Made by a program: the position numbers and the translations under genes. The notes beneath the pieces were generated by a model, which was given only the letters and a program-made list of their open reading frames with translations, searched no databases and had not been told where the DNA came from. Positions 25,053 to 33,930 of a DNA stretch of 43,791 nt are shown piece by piece. The stretch lies in assembly GCA_900764695.1 (NCBI GenBank), contig CAAFOY010000099.1, forward strand, positions 1-43,791, in the 5' to 3' direction. Source of the DNA: Lachnospiraceae bacterium (GTDB taxonomy: Bacteria; Bacillota_A; Clostridia; Lachnospirales; Lachnospiraceae). Numbering within the stretch: position 1 is the first letter of the stretch; each line of letters starts with the position of its first letter.

Positions 25053-26363
25053 TTAGAGTATATCTATATGTTCTCCATTTAAAGCTTTGTTCATACTACG
25101 GACTGCACAGAATTTGCCGCACATTGAACATGTATCTTCATGTTCAGGTGCTCTGTCTGCTCTAATTGCTTTTGCAGTTTCAGGATCAAGTGCGCATTCC
25201 CACTGAGCATCCCAATCTAAAACTCGTCTTGCATCTCCCATTTTATCATCTATATCTCTTGCGCCTCTTACGCCTTTTGCGATATCAGCTGCATGAGCTG
25301 CGATTTTACTTGCAATTATTCCCTGCTTTACATCATCTAAATTTGGAAGTGCCAAATGTTCTGCAGGTGTAACATAGCAAAGGAAAGCTGCTCCACTCAT
25401 TGCTGCAATTGCACCACCAATAGCTGCTGTTATATGATCATATCCGGGTGCTATATCTGTAACTAAAGGTCCTAAAACATAAAATGGTGCTCCCATACAA
25501 ATTGTCTGCTGAACTTTCATGTTAGCTGCTATCTGATCCATTGGTACATGTCCCGGTCCTTCAACCATAACCTGAACATCTTTTTCCCATGCTCTCTTAG
25601 TTAATTCTCCAAGACGAACAAGTTCTTCAATCTGACATACATCTGTTGCATCTGCAAGACAACCCGGTCTGCAGGCATCTCCTAATGAAACAGTAACATC
25701 ATATTCTCTACATATATCAAGAATTTCATCATAGTATTCGTAGAACGGATTTTCTTCTCCTGTCATGCACATCCATGCAAAAACAAGTGAACCTCCTCTT
25801 GATACAATATTCATTTTTCTTTTATGTTTGCGAATCTGCTCTATTGTTTTTCTTGTAATTCCACAATGAAGTGTAACAAAATCAACACCATCCTGTGCAT
25901 GTAAACGTACTACATCTATAAAATCTTTTGCTGTTAAAGTATCCAAGTCTCTCTGATAATGAATTACACTATCATATACAGGTACTGTTCCTATCATTGC
26001 AGGACATTCACTTGTAAGTTTTTTACGAAATGGCTGTGTGTTTCCATGACTTGATAAATCCATGATTGCTTCGCCACCCATCTTTACGGCTGACATAACT
26101 TTTTCCATTTCAACATCATAATCTTTGCAATCCTTAGAAATTCCAAGATTTACGTTAATCTTTGTTTTTAACATAGAACCTATTCCTTCAGGATCGAGAC
26201 ACTTATGATTCTTATTAGCAGGAATTACAACTTTACCACTTGCTACAAGAGGTAAAAGCTCCTTTACTTCCATTTTTTCTTTTTTTGCTACAATTTCTAA
26301 TTCCTTTGTTACAATTCCTTTTCTTGCAGCTTCCATCTGTGTTGCATATAATCTTTCTTCCAT
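25053..26363 (-). CDS. thiC: Phosphomethylpyrimidine synthase ThiC
   Basis: Radical-SAM enzyme converting aminoimidazole ribotide into HMP phosphate, the pyrimidine half of thiamine. The 436 residues are the compact bacterial form without the long N-terminal domain. Visible are VGTVPVYD-type substrate segments ([14 protein letters not shown]), [21 protein letters not shown] and the unusual C-terminal cluster motif [13 protein letters not shown] (Cys-x2-Cys-x4-Cys). AAAGGAGAATTACG precedes the ATG. It is last in thiM-thiE-thiD-thiC; thiC commonly lies in TPP-controlled operons. Confidence 0.97.
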   Translation of the reverse strand: MEERLYATQMEAARKGIVTKELEIVAKKEKMEVKELLPLVASGKVVIPANKNHKCLDPEGIGSMLKTKINVNLGISKDCKDYDVEMEKVMSAVKMGGEAIMDLSSHGNTQPFRKKLTSECPAMIGTVPVYDSVIHYQRDLDTLTAKDFIDVVRLHAQDGVDFVTLHCGITRKTIEQIRKHKRKMNIVSRGGSLVFAWMCMTGEENPFYEYYDEILDICREYDVTVSLGDACRPGCLADATDVCQIEELVRLGELTKRAWEKDVQVMVEGPGHVPMDQIAANMKVQQTICMGAPFYVLGPLVTDIAPGYDHITAAIGGAIAAMSGAAFLCYVTPAEHLALPNLDDVKQGIIASKIAAHAADIAKGVRGARDIDDKMGDARRVLDWDAQWECALDPETAKAIRADRAPEHEDTCSMCGKFCAVRSMNKALNGEHIDIL

Positions 26364-26378
26364 CGTAATTCTCCTTTA

Positions 26379-27182
26379 TTATTTTACTTTAGTATATTCA
26401 TTTGTAATAGCAAATCCATGATTCATAGGTCCACTTCCCTTTCCTAAATCAAGCATAGCTGCTAATGCTCCTGAAATATACTCTTTGGCTCTAAAAACTG
26501 ATTCTTCCAAATCATATCCTTTTGCCAGATTTGATGCTATTGCTGATGATAATGTACACCCTGTTCCATGGGTATTTGGATTATCTATTCTTTTCCCATG
26601 AAACCATTTGAATTCATTATCTTTATATAATAAATCGCTGGCATCATTTTGGTTATGTCCTCCTTTGCAAAGGACTGCACAGTTATATGTTTTTGCAATT
26701 TTTTCTGCTGCCTTTATCATATCTTTTGAGTTGTTTATTTTTATTTGGGCCAGTTCTTCTGCCTCCGGAATATTTGGAGTAAGAATCGTTGCCAAATGAA
26801 ACAATTCTTTTTTTAATGTGTCTACAGCATCTTCATTAATAAGCCTTGCGCCACTTGTTGCCACCATTACCGGATCAATAACAATATTTTTCGCTTTATA
26901 TTGTTTTAATTTATCAGAAATAACTTTTATAAGTTCTTTCTCTGAAACCATTCCTACTTTAACTGCATCCGGTTCAATATCCGTAAATATGCAGTCAATT
27001 TCCTGTGCCAGAAATTCAGGTGTTGCATTCTGTATTGCCGCCACGCCTGTAGTATTTTGAGCAGTTAGAGCTGTAATGGCACTCATAGCATACACTCCAT
27101 TTGCCATCATCGTCTTTATATCTGCCTGAATACCTGCTCCACCACTTGAATCACTTCCTGCAATTGTAAGGGCTGTCTTCAT
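26379..27182 (-). CDS. thiD: Hydroxymethylpyrimidine/phosphomethylpyrimidine kinase ThiD
   Basis: Ribokinase-fold kinase that phosphorylates HMP and HMP-P to HMP-PP. The 267 residues begin ALTIAGSDSSGGAGIQADIKT, the classical ThiD signature. The anion hole and catalytic region near the C-terminus reads NTHGTGCTLSSAIASNLAKG. TAGGAGAATTAT precedes the ATG. It is separated from thiE by 93 bp containing a hairpin and from thiC by 15 bp. Length is normal. Confidence 0.96.
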   Translation of the reverse strand: MKTALTIAGSDSSGGAGIQADIKTMMANGVYAMSAITALTAQNTTGVAAIQNATPEFLAQEIDCIFTDIEPDAVKVGMVSEKELIKVISDKLKQYKAKNIVIDPVMVATSGARLINEDAVDTLKKELFHLATILTPNIPEAEELAQIKINNSKDMIKAAEKIAKTYNCAVLCKGGHNQNDASDLLYKDNEFKWFHGKRIDNPNTHGTGCTLSSAIASNLAKGYDLEESVFRAKEYISGALAAMLDLGKGSGPMNHGFAITNEYTKVK

Positions 27183-27223
27183 ATAATTCTCCTACTATTT
27201 ATTATTTAATTTTCTTTTTTGTC

Positions 27224-27248
27224 ACATATATAGTAATTCTATATATGT
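27224..27248. repeat. Perfect 10-bp hairpin between thiE and thiD
   Basis: ACATATATAG (27224-27233) and CTATATATGT (27239-27248) with a 5-nt loop. There is no T-tract downstream on the minus strand, so it probably marks mRNA processing or partial polarity. Confidence 0.45.
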
Positions 27249-27275
27249 TCTCTAGTCTTACTTTACCTGATAATA

Positions 27276-27914
27276 TTATTCTACAATTTTGCTTATTTCT
27301 TCTTTTAAGCCACTAGCTGCATTTTTTATATTATTTGCTCCATAAATTGCACTAATTACTGCAATTCCGTCTATTTTACTTCCTGTTAATTCTTTAATGT
27401 TGTCATGAGTTATTCCTCCTATTGCTACAACAGGAATTGACACTGCTTCACATATTTCTTTCAAAGTTTCATACGTTACTTCTTTTGCATCATCTTTTGA
27501 ATTTGTCGGAAATACTGCTCCTACTCCAAGGTAATCTGCACCTCTTTTTTCTGCCAAAAGTGCCTGTTCTACTGTCTGTGCGGATACACCTATGATTTTA
27601 TCAGGTCCTAATTTTTCTCTTACCATACCTGCTTCCATATCACTTTGTCCTACATGGACACCGTCTGCTCCTATTTCTACAGCAATATCCACATTATCAT
27701 TTATAATGAAAGGTACTTTATATTCTTTGCATAACTTCTTTAGTTCTTTTGCCTCTTCAAGGAAATGCTCCTCATCTAATTTTTTCTCTCTTAACTGAAG
27801 AAAAGTAACTCCTCCGTCAAGACTTTCTTTTACTACTTCGTATAAAGTTCTTCCGTTTAACCAATATCTGTCTGTTACTGCATACAATAACAAATCTTTT
27901 TTATCTAATTTCAT
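27276..27914 (-). CDS. thiE: Thiamine-phosphate synthase ThiE
   Basis: TIM-barrel enzyme joining HMP-PP and hydroxyethylthiazole phosphate to thiamine phosphate. Typical motifs: LLYAVTDRYWL at the start, LQLREKKLDEEHFL, FIINDNVDIAVEIGADGVHVGQSDM, and VAIGGITHDNIKEL with the phosphate-binding Gly-Gly. The ATG at 27914 starts the expected sequence and has AAAGGAGCAAAAT upstream. The site lies inside the end of thiM, which it overlaps by 14 nt, so the two are translationally coupled. Confidence 0.95.
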   Translation of the reverse strand: MKLDKKDLLLYAVTDRYWLNGRTLYEVVKESLDGGVTFLQLREKKLDEEHFLEEAKELKKLCKEYKVPFIINDNVDIAVEIGADGVHVGQSDMEAGMVREKLGPDKIIGVSAQTVEQALLAEKRGADYLGVGAVFPTNSKDDAKEVTYETLKEICEAVSIPVVAIGGITHDNIKELTGSKIDGIAVISAIYGANNIKNAASGLKEEISKIVE

Positions 27915-28728
27915 ATTTTGCTCCTTTATCGAGAGTTTCCTTATCCATATTATAGATTGCATCAATAATTCTATTTCTATATGTAGAATTACCGTCTCCC
28001 TCTTTCATATAACTCCATCCGATTTCACCTGCAAGCCCCATTGTACAAACTGCTGCTGCAGCTGCCTCTAACTGTTCGTTAGGATTTGCTACTAAAAATG
28101 CTGTCATCATTCCTGAAAGCTGACATCCTGTTCCTGTTATTTTTCCCATTTCAGCACGGCCATTTCTTATAACGAAGCATCTTTTTCCATCGCTTACTAA
28201 ATCAATTGCTCCTGTAATAGCTATTATTGTTTCACTCTTTTTTGCAAATTCTTTTATAAACTTAATTGAACTTTTCAAGTTTTCTTCAGTAACTGCATCT
28301 GCTACATCAGCATCCACACCTTTTGTTGTTCCGCTACCATAAGCTAAAGTCTTAATCTCTGATATATTTCCACGAATTGCATTAAATTTAATTTTTTTCA
28401 TTAACTCCACTGCAGTATTTGTTCTAAGTGTTGAAGCTCCTGCTCCAACAGGGTCAAGTAATACCATATGCCCTAATTTATTTGCTCTCTTTCCTGCAAT
28501 AAACATACTTTCTATAGTTCTCTTATTCAATGTACCAATATTAATATTTAAGCCCTGGCAAATACTAGTAATCTCCTCAACATCTTCCGGTTCATCAGAC
28601 ATAATCGGACTTCCTCCACATGCCAATAAAACATTTGCCACATCATTAACCGTTACATAATTTGTAATATTATGAACCAAAGGTGTATTATTTCTGACTT
28701 CTTCTATGTATTTTCCTAACATGTACAA
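27901..28728 (-). CDS. thiM: Hydroxyethylthiazole kinase ThiM
   Basis: Salvage kinase for the thiazole half of thiamine. The 275 residues contain PLVHNITNYVTVNDVANVLLACGGSPIM at the N-terminus, HMVLLDPVGAGAS, the LRGN-like IRGNISEI, and the catalytic GKITGTGCQLSGMMTAF. AAAGGAGGGAATTGTAC precedes the ATG at 28728. First gene after the TPP riboswitch. No thiazole biosynthesis genes (thiG, thiS, thiH) are in this window, so here the thiazole half is provided by salvage. Confidence 0.96.
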   Translation of the reverse strand: MYMLGKYIEEVRNNTPLVHNITNYVTVNDVANVLLACGGSPIMSDEPEDVEEITSICQGLNINIGTLNKRTIESMFIAGKRANKLGHMVLLDPVGAGASTLRTNTAVELMKKIKFNAIRGNISEIKTLAYGSGTTKGVDADVADAVTEENLKSSIKFIKEFAKKSETIIAITGAIDLVSDGKRCFVIRNGRAEMGKITGTGCQLSGMMTAFLVANPNEQLEAAAAAVCTMGLAGEIGWSYMKEGDGNSTYRNRIIDAIYNMDKETLDKGAKYEIR

Positions 28729-28741
28729 TTCCCTCCTTTTA

Positions 28742-28780
28742 CAAAAATAATGCGGATATGCCTATAAAACACATCCGCAC
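28742..28780 (-). terminator. Riboswitch expression-platform terminator
   Basis: Minus strand TGCGGATGTG (28779-28770) pairs with CATATCCGCA (28760-28751), followed by TTATTTTTG, just before the thiM ribosome binding site. Expected to form when TPP is bound. Confidence 0.85.
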
Positions 28781-28814
28781 AAATATTGTTGTCTCACAAA
28801 ATCTGCTATAATTA

Positions 28815-28900
28815 TGTTCCTACGTTGGCATTATCCAAATCAGGTTATGGGTCAAGGTATACAACCTACTCTCAGCAAGCTTATGCAAGCTCCCCTTTCA
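28815..28900 (-). promoter_or_regulatory. TPP riboswitch (THI box) aptamer
   Basis: On the minus strand the conserved core is clear: AAGGGGAGC, then GCTGAGAGTAGG, CCTTGACCC, AACCTGATTTGGATAATGCC and AACGTAGGAA. These are the pyrimidine- and pyrophosphate-sensing halves of the TPP aptamer. It controls thiM-thiE-thiD-thiC through the terminator downstream. Confidence 0.96.
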
Positions 28901-28980
28901 TTTTCACAAATAACAATCTTTTTAATTGTTATTACTTTAATCAGTAACTAAACTAATTATCAATTTCATTCTTTTCTTCA

Positions 28981-29009
28981 ACTATAGACGGCTTTCGTTT
29001 CTGTGTCAA
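28981..29009 (-). promoter_or_regulatory. Sigma-A promoter of the thiamine operon
   Basis: Minus strand TTGACA (29009-29004), 17 bp, TATAGT (28986-28981). The start would be near 28974, giving a leader of about 245 nt that holds the TPP aptamer and an AATAACAAT/ATTGTTATT hairpin upstream of it (about 28909-28934). Confidence 0.85.
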
Positions 29010-29093
29010 TACTAGTTTTTTAGCTATATCACTATAATCTTTTTAAACTGGCGCCGTTATATTTCTTTATTTTTCATAAACCACTTATATTAT

Positions 29094-29669
29094 TTATTTT
29101 TCACCTATGGTTCTATTAATATAACTATCTATGACTTCAACTAATTCATTTACTTCTAAATTATCAACATTTATGCACAAATCATAATTTCCGGCCATTC
29201 CCCATTCTTCACCGGTATAATATCCATGATATTTGCTTCTTCTTTCATCTGTCTGCAGCACGGTATTATGAGCTTTTCTTACTGAAATGTTATGTTTCTT
29301 AGCAATGTTTTCTTCTCTTACTTTTTTGCTACCTGACAGGAAAATTGAAATACATTTAACATCATCTCTATATACATAATTGCCACATCTTCCAATTATA
29401 ATAAAATTGTCTTCATCAATTACATTTTTCAACGCTTTACCTGCTGTACTGTATAACAACGAATCTTCTTCAGAAACCGTAATCGAATGCATAAGCATAT
29501 CCATAGGTGTTTCTCCGTAAAAGTCAGGGTATCTTTCAAAATACCCTTTTTCCTTTGCCATTTTAGAAATTGCTTTTTTGTCAAATAATTTTAAATTATA
29601 TTTTTGTGCCAATGCCTTTCCTAATTCATCTCCATTACATCCGCACTGTCTGGCTATTGTAATAATCAT
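29094..29669 (-). CDS. Cytidylate kinase-like family protein
   Basis: A 191-residue P-loop-fold protein of the cytidylate-kinase-like group common in clostridia. The N-terminus IITIARQCGCNGDELGKALAQ is the altered P-loop region (no classical GxxGxGKS). FIIIGRCGNYVYRDD and a C-terminal stretch with Arg-Arg (TDERRSKYHGYYTGEEWG) follow, as in the family. It is too divergent to claim CMP kinase activity. GAAGGAGTACAATT precedes the ATG. It lies 102 bp behind lrgB on the same strand. Confidence 0.85.
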   Translation of the reverse strand: MIITIARQCGCNGDELGKALAQKYNLKLFDKKAISKMAKEKGYFERYPDFYGETPMDMLMHSITVSEEDSLLYSTAGKALKNVIDEDNFIIIGRCGNYVYRDDVKCISIFLSGSKKVREENIAKKHNISVRKAHNTVLQTDERRSKYHGYYTGEEWGMAGNYDLCINVDNLEVNELVEVIDSYINRTIGEK

Positions 29670-29771
29670 AATTGTACTCCTTCTTTAAGTAATCTGCAAA
29701 ATTTATAGTTATCCACTTATGAGCAAATTTACGAGATTTTAAACGTTTTGACCCTGCATCTTAATATATTT

Positions 29772-30464
29772 CTATAAAAAATTTGCAAATACAGATGCTA
29801 AAACTACCATCAAAATGCCTGTAACAGCTATTGCAAGACTGCTCATTGCACCTTCGATTTCTCCCATTTCAATTGCCTTTGCAGTTCCAATTGCATGAGA
29901 AGATGCTCCTAATGCCAATCCCTTTGAAATAGGTTCCGTAATCTTAAATATCTTGCAAATAAGTTCTCCAAATATATTTCCTAAAACTCCTGTAACTACA
30001 ATTACTGCTACCGTAATTGTAACATATCCGCCTAATTCCTCTGAAACGCCCATACCGATTGCTGTAGTTATTGACTTTGGAAGTAAAGTAACATACTCCC
30101 TGTGTGTCATTTTCATTAATTTTGCCAAAATCAACACTGTACACAAACTGGTAAGCACTCCGGCTGATATTCCTAAAATTACTGCTTTAAAATTTCTTTT
30201 TAACAATTGCCACTGTTCATATAATGGAATTGCAAGGCACACTGTTGCCGGAGTTAAAAACCAGCTTAAATAAACTGCACCCTTGTTATATGTTTCATAA
30301 TCTACATTTGCGCAAACCAAAATAACAATTGTAAATATAATTGAAATCAATAACGGATTAAATATCCCTAGTTTAAATTTTTTCTTTAATGCAAGACCAA
30401 TCATATATGATACAAGACTTATGCTTACGCCCGCAAATAAAGATGTTTCAAGCAAATTATTCAT
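29772..30464 (-). CDS. lrgB: LrgB/CidB-family membrane protein
   Basis: Multi-helix membrane protein paired with LrgA; the pair is linked in staphylococci to murein hydrolase control and in other bacteria to pyruvate or glycolate transport. Family signatures here are WFLTPATVCLAIPLYEQW, LLPKSITTAIGMGVSEELGG and GLALGASSHAIGTAKAIEMGE. I use the ATG at 30464, which is 10 nt from GAGGAG; the ATG at 30473 is too close to that site. It overlaps lrgA by 8 nt, so the two are coupled. Confidence 0.94.
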   Translation of the reverse strand: MNNLLETSLFAGVSISLVSYMIGLALKKKFKLGIFNPLLISIIFTIVILVCANVDYETYNKGAVYLSWFLTPATVCLAIPLYEQWQLLKRNFKAVILGISAGVLTSLCTVLILAKLMKMTHREYVTLLPKSITTAIGMGVSEELGGYVTITVAVIVVTGVLGNIFGELICKIFKITEPISKGLALGASSHAIGTAKAIEMGEIEGAMSSLAIAVTGILMVVLASVFANFL

Positions 30465-30834
30465 CTTTTTCATTCTCCTCTTTATCAGATTTTCCTTTTC
30501 GTATAACCCATTGTGAAACCTTTCCTGTTGCAGCCATAACTGTAACTATTGTTACTACTGTTATTATACTAACAGGCAATATCAATGGTTTTAGTATTCC
30601 CCATGACGACATAAGTCCTACTCCTGCCGGTATAAACATAACAGGCATTATTTCTATCAAAAATTTGCCAACGTCTTTAACTGCATCAAGTGCAATCCAT
30701 CCTGTAAGCAATCCTACAAGTAAAATAACCATTCCGTATATACTAGCCGGAATCGGTAAAGGTAACACGTATTTCAACAACTCTCCTGCATATGAAATTA
30801 CAAGTATTATTAAAAATTGTTTTAAATATTTCAT
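30457..30834 (-). CDS. lrgA: LrgA/CidA-family holin-like protein
   Basis: A 125-residue membrane protein with four hydrophobic helices and a charged C-terminal tail (KGKSDKEENEKDE). The conserved LPLPIPASIYGMVILL and EIMPVMFIPAGVGLM segments identify the CidA/LrgA family. TTAAAGGAGC precedes the ATG. Partner of LrgB downstream. The usual LytSR-type regulator genes are not adjacent. The 83-bp gap to yolD has no clear promoter. Confidence 0.93.
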   Translation of the reverse strand: MKYLKQFLIILVISYAGELLKYVLPLPIPASIYGMVILLVGLLTGWIALDAVKDVGKFLIEIMPVMFIPAGVGLMSSWGILKPLILPVSIITVVTIVTVMAATGKVSQWVIRKGKSDKEENEKDE

Positions 30835-30917
30835 CTTAAAGCTCCTTTAAAACTATGTACTGCCCCGTACTTTTGTCGGCGGCTAATCGTAGAAAACATT
30901 CTAAAAACAAACTTATT

Positions 30918-31373
30918 TCATTTTGTTTCTTCCTCTATAGATATAATATCATCTATAAAAATTTCTTTTCCATCGGTAAATTCAACTGTTTTTTTATACT
31001 CATCTATCTTTTTTATTTTGGAGCATATATTTAAATATGCCCCGCCCTCTTTATTTTCATCTTTTTTAAAATAAGTAATCTGCACATTTTGAATAGAGTC
31101 ATTTTTATTTAATATCTGTTGTAATTTATAATCAAGTTCTCTTTTAACATTTTCATCTAATTCAATTTTATTATCAGTAATTCTTGCAGTTTCTTTCAAC
31201 GCCTCCTCATGACCTGTCAGTGCAGCAAATGGTGAAAATTGTGCAGCTCTGTTATAAACCGTCATCCTTGGATGCCTTTTTGATGTTGGATGCTCCATAT
31301 TTATAATATCTTCATAAGTATTCTTTGCCTCTTTACTCATTTTGCCATCTGCCTTTCCATACCTTATTAACAT
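30918..31373 (-). CDS. YolD-like protein
   Basis: A 151-residue protein with the YolD signature: NRAAQFSPFAALTGHEEALKETARIT after HPTSKRHPRMTVY. The second half is beta-rich (VQITYFKKDENKEGG ... YKKTVEFTDGKEIFIDDI). YolD-family genes commonly sit beside UmuC/UvrX-type polymerases, as here (78 bp downstream of one), and are thought to act with them in mutagenic repair. The ATG at 31373 is chosen because RYGKADGKM matches the family start; its ribosome binding site is weak. Confidence 0.88.
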   Translation of the reverse strand: MLIRYGKADGKMSKEAKNTYEDIINMEHPTSKRHPRMTVYNRAAQFSPFAALTGHEEALKETARITDNKIELDENVKRELDYKLQQILNKNDSIQNVQITYFKKDENKEGGAYLNICSKIKKIDEYKKTVEFTDGKEIFIDDIISIEEETK

Positions 31374-31450
31374 CTCTAACTTTTACATAATGTCAAATTA
31401 ATAAAATTTCATTTATAATTTATATAAATATCTTTTTAACAAACTTAATT

Positions 31451-32980
31451 TTATGCTTTATGCCCACCAATCATTTCATTCCTCTCTATTGCTGTAGCAC
31501 CTTCTGTCAAATTAGTTCCCTTTAAAATTGCGTTTTTCCCATATTTCTTTTTTATCTCTAGCATAGCCTTTTGCATTTGTTTTTCTCTTTGTAACTGCTT
31601 TTCTTCTGTTTCTTTTTTCTTAGCCTGTTCTTCATAATCAGTAAATATATCTAACTGTTCATAATCATCTTTTTTCACAACATCTTTTTCATTTATAACA
31701 TGATTTGCTGCTATATTTATTCTTCGTATTAACAAATTCTTATTTACAATTTCATCATATAATTTTAAAACTGCCTCAGTTATAAGCTTTGTAGATGAAC
31801 AATGTTCTTTTAAATTTGTTGTCCCATGAGCGTGTTTTGGTATCTTTCTTCCATAATAATCCGTTGTTACACTTCCATCGTACTTTTTTCTTATTTCAGG
31901 ATTTTTAATACACTCTATGTCATATCCTACTGTAAGCACAATTTGATTAGTAACCAGTTCTTTTTCAACTAAATCAAGAACAAGAAGTTCAATCATTTCT
32001 CCAACAACAACTCTTGCCTTTTCCCACGTGTATGGGCATTGCAATACCTGCCCTGAACCTAAGCTGTTAGTTTCAGGTTTATAGGATTTAACATCTTCAA
32101 TTGTACATGGCTCCCATCCCCACGCATGGTCTATCAGTAATTCTGCATTTACACCAAATAACTTGTACAAAAGTTCTTCATTATGGAATTCATTTTCCTT
32201 TCCAACTGAACATCTGGCAATATCTCCCATCGTATACAAACCATATTTCTCAAGTTGCTTTGCATATCCTCTTCCGACTCTCCAAAAATCTGTAATTGGT
32301 CTATGATTCCATAATTGTTTTCTGTAAAGCATTTCATCCAAATAAGCAATTCTTACGCCATCTTCATCTGCCTGAATGTGCTTTGCCATAATATCCATTG
32401 CAATCTTACACAAATATAAATTTGTACCAATACCTGCCGTTGCTGTAATTCCCGTTGTCTGTTGAATATCTTTTATTATTTTCTTTGCCAACTGCTTAGG
32501 AGTTAATTCATATGTTTTTAAATAATGCGTCACATCCATAAATACTTCATCAATAGAATAAACATGTATATCCTCAGATGCAATGTATTTAAGATATATT
32601 TCATAAATTCTGGCACTGTATTGCATATACAGTGCCATTCTTGGTTTCGCTACAATATAATCAACCCCTACGTATGGAGATTTTTTTATAACATTATCAT
32701 TATACGATAATTCATGGAAAACTCCTTCCGGCAATTTTGCCTTTCTTTCCTCATTAACTTCTTTTATTTTTTGAATCACTTCAAATAATCTGGCTCTGCC
32801 CGGAATCCCATAAGCTTTAAGTGACGGCGAAACAGCCAGACATATTGTTTTTTCAGTTCGGCTTTTGTCAGCCACCACCAAATTTGTAGTCATACAATCT
32901 AACTTTCTTTCCCTGCATTCAACTGATGCATAAAAAGACTTTAAATCTATGGCTATATATGTTTTTTCATTTTCTGCCAC
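31451..32980 (-). CDS. Y-family DNA polymerase (UvrX/DinB-like)
   Basis: Translesion polymerase, 509 residues. The active site is intact: YIAIDLKSFYASVECRER holds the first metal-binding Asp and the aromatic steric-gate region, and VYSIDEVFMDVT is the second acidic motif. GIGTNLYLCKIAMDIMAKH follows, then the little-finger domain and a coiled-coil C-terminus (about 455-490). The start is GTG at 32980 with GGAGGAGCAAA upstream. It lies 15 bp after the FNT channel gene and 78 bp before yolD. No LexA-type operator is apparent because there is almost no intergenic space. Confidence 0.92.
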   Translation of the reverse strand: MAENEKTYIAIDLKSFYASVECRERKLDCMTTNLVVADKSRTEKTICLAVSPSLKAYGIPGRARLFEVIQKIKEVNEERKAKLPEGVFHELSYNDNVIKKSPYVGVDYIVAKPRMALYMQYSARIYEIYLKYIASEDIHVYSIDEVFMDVTHYLKTYELTPKQLAKKIIKDIQQTTGITATAGIGTNLYLCKIAMDIMAKHIQADEDGVRIAYLDEMLYRKQLWNHRPITDFWRVGRGYAKQLEKYGLYTMGDIARCSVGKENEFHNEELLYKLFGVNAELLIDHAWGWEPCTIEDVKSYKPETNSLGSGQVLQCPYTWEKARVVVGEMIELLVLDLVEKELVTNQIVLTVGYDIECIKNPEIRKKYDGSVTTDYYGRKIPKHAHGTTNLKEHCSSTKLITEAVLKLYDEIVNKNLLIRRINIAANHVINEKDVVKKDDYEQLDIFTDYEEQAKKKETEEKQLQREKQMQKAMLEIKKKYGKNAILKGTNLTEGATAIERNEMIGGHKA

Positions 32981-32995
32981 TTTGCTCCTCCACTA

Positions 32996-33841
32996 TTAAT
33001 ATTCTTCCGCAATGTCTATATCTTTTGCCTCTTTTTCTGCTGTTTCTCCTGAAAGTGGAGACTTATGAAGAAATGCCATATAATATCCACATCCTACAAT
33101 TCCTGCTCCTCCGACAATATTGCCAAGTGTTACAGGTATCAAATTATTTACAAGAAAATTAAACCATGTAAGTCCATCTGCTGTTATACCATACTCTGAT
33201 GCTGTTAACAATCCTGCAACTCCAAAATACATATCCGCTATGCAATGCTCAAATCCGCATAATACAAATATCATTACCGGCCAGAAACTTGTCATTAATT
33301 TTCCTGACACTCTTTTTGCTGCAAATGACATCCAAATTGCAATACATACCAATATATTGCATAATATTCCTCTCACAAAACTATCTGAAACCGCTAAATC
33401 TGTTCTCGCTTTTGCGGCATTTACTATTGCACCTGCCAAATCTCCCTGAAATAAATTAGGAGTATGTCCATATACAACTAAAACTGCAACAAAAGTTGTT
33501 CCAATGAAATTTCCTATATATACAAATAACCAGTTTTTTAACATCTTCCATACGCTGTTTTTCCCTGCCAAAACAGATAAAATTATCAGATTATTCCCTG
33601 TAAACAATTCACTTCCTGCAACAAGAACCATTGCCATTCCTGCCGGAAATACCATTGCCCCTACAAGCTTAGCTACTGAAGCGACTGATATACTGCTTGC
33701 TGCTACTGTTGAACCTATACCTGCAAATCCTATAAACATTCCTGCGAAAAATCCAAGTAATATCATCTTGAAAATTGGCAGATTGCTTTTGTGTATTCCT
33801 ATTTCTATGTAACTTTTTGCTATCTCTAATGGTGAATGCAT
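32996..33841 (-). CDS. Formate/nitrite transporter (FNT) family channel
   Basis: Pentameric six-helix anion channel for formate, nitrite or hydrosulfide; substrate not decidable here. The 281 residues carry FNT motifs GFFAGMFIGFAG, AGSELFTGNNL, KNWLFVYIGNFIGT, RGILCNILVCIAIWM and GFEHCIADMY (with the conserved pore His). AAAAAGGAGTGG precedes the ATG. It lies downstream of the Crp/Fnr gene and upstream of the polymerase gene, all on one strand. A Crp/Fnr neighbour and a divergent ferredoxin suggest anaerobic control. Confidence 0.92.
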   Translation of the reverse strand: MHSPLEIAKSYIEIGIHKSNLPIFKMILLGFFAGMFIGFAGIGSTVAASSISVASVAKLVGAMVFPAGMAMVLVAGSELFTGNNLIILSVLAGKNSVWKMLKNWLFVYIGNFIGTTFVAVLVVYGHTPNLFQGDLAGAIVNAAKARTDLAVSDSFVRGILCNILVCIAIWMSFAAKRVSGKLMTSFWPVMIFVLCGFEHCIADMYFGVAGLLTASEYGITADGLTWFNFLVNNLIPVTLGNIVGGAGIVGCGYYMAFLHKSPLSGETAEKEAKDIDIAEEY

Positions 33842-33890
33842 TTTACCACTCCTTTTTCTGTGTATTTTTGCTTATTTGCATTTTATTTTT

Positions 33891-33930
33891 ATTGTTGTTT
33901 TATATTTATAATTGTTGTTTTATATTTATA
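33891..33930. repeat. 20-bp tandem repeat (two copies plus a partial third)
   Basis: ATTGTTGTTTTATATTTATA at 33891-33910 is repeated exactly at 33911-33930, and a partial third copy runs into the Crp/Fnr stop region. Each unit holds TTGTTGTTTT, identical to one half of the palindrome at 34642-34657. Confidence 0.85.

Noticed and set aside
29094..29669. True cytidylate kinase (cmk)
   Set aside because: The P-loop is altered and the sequence fits the separate cytidylate-kinase-like family.
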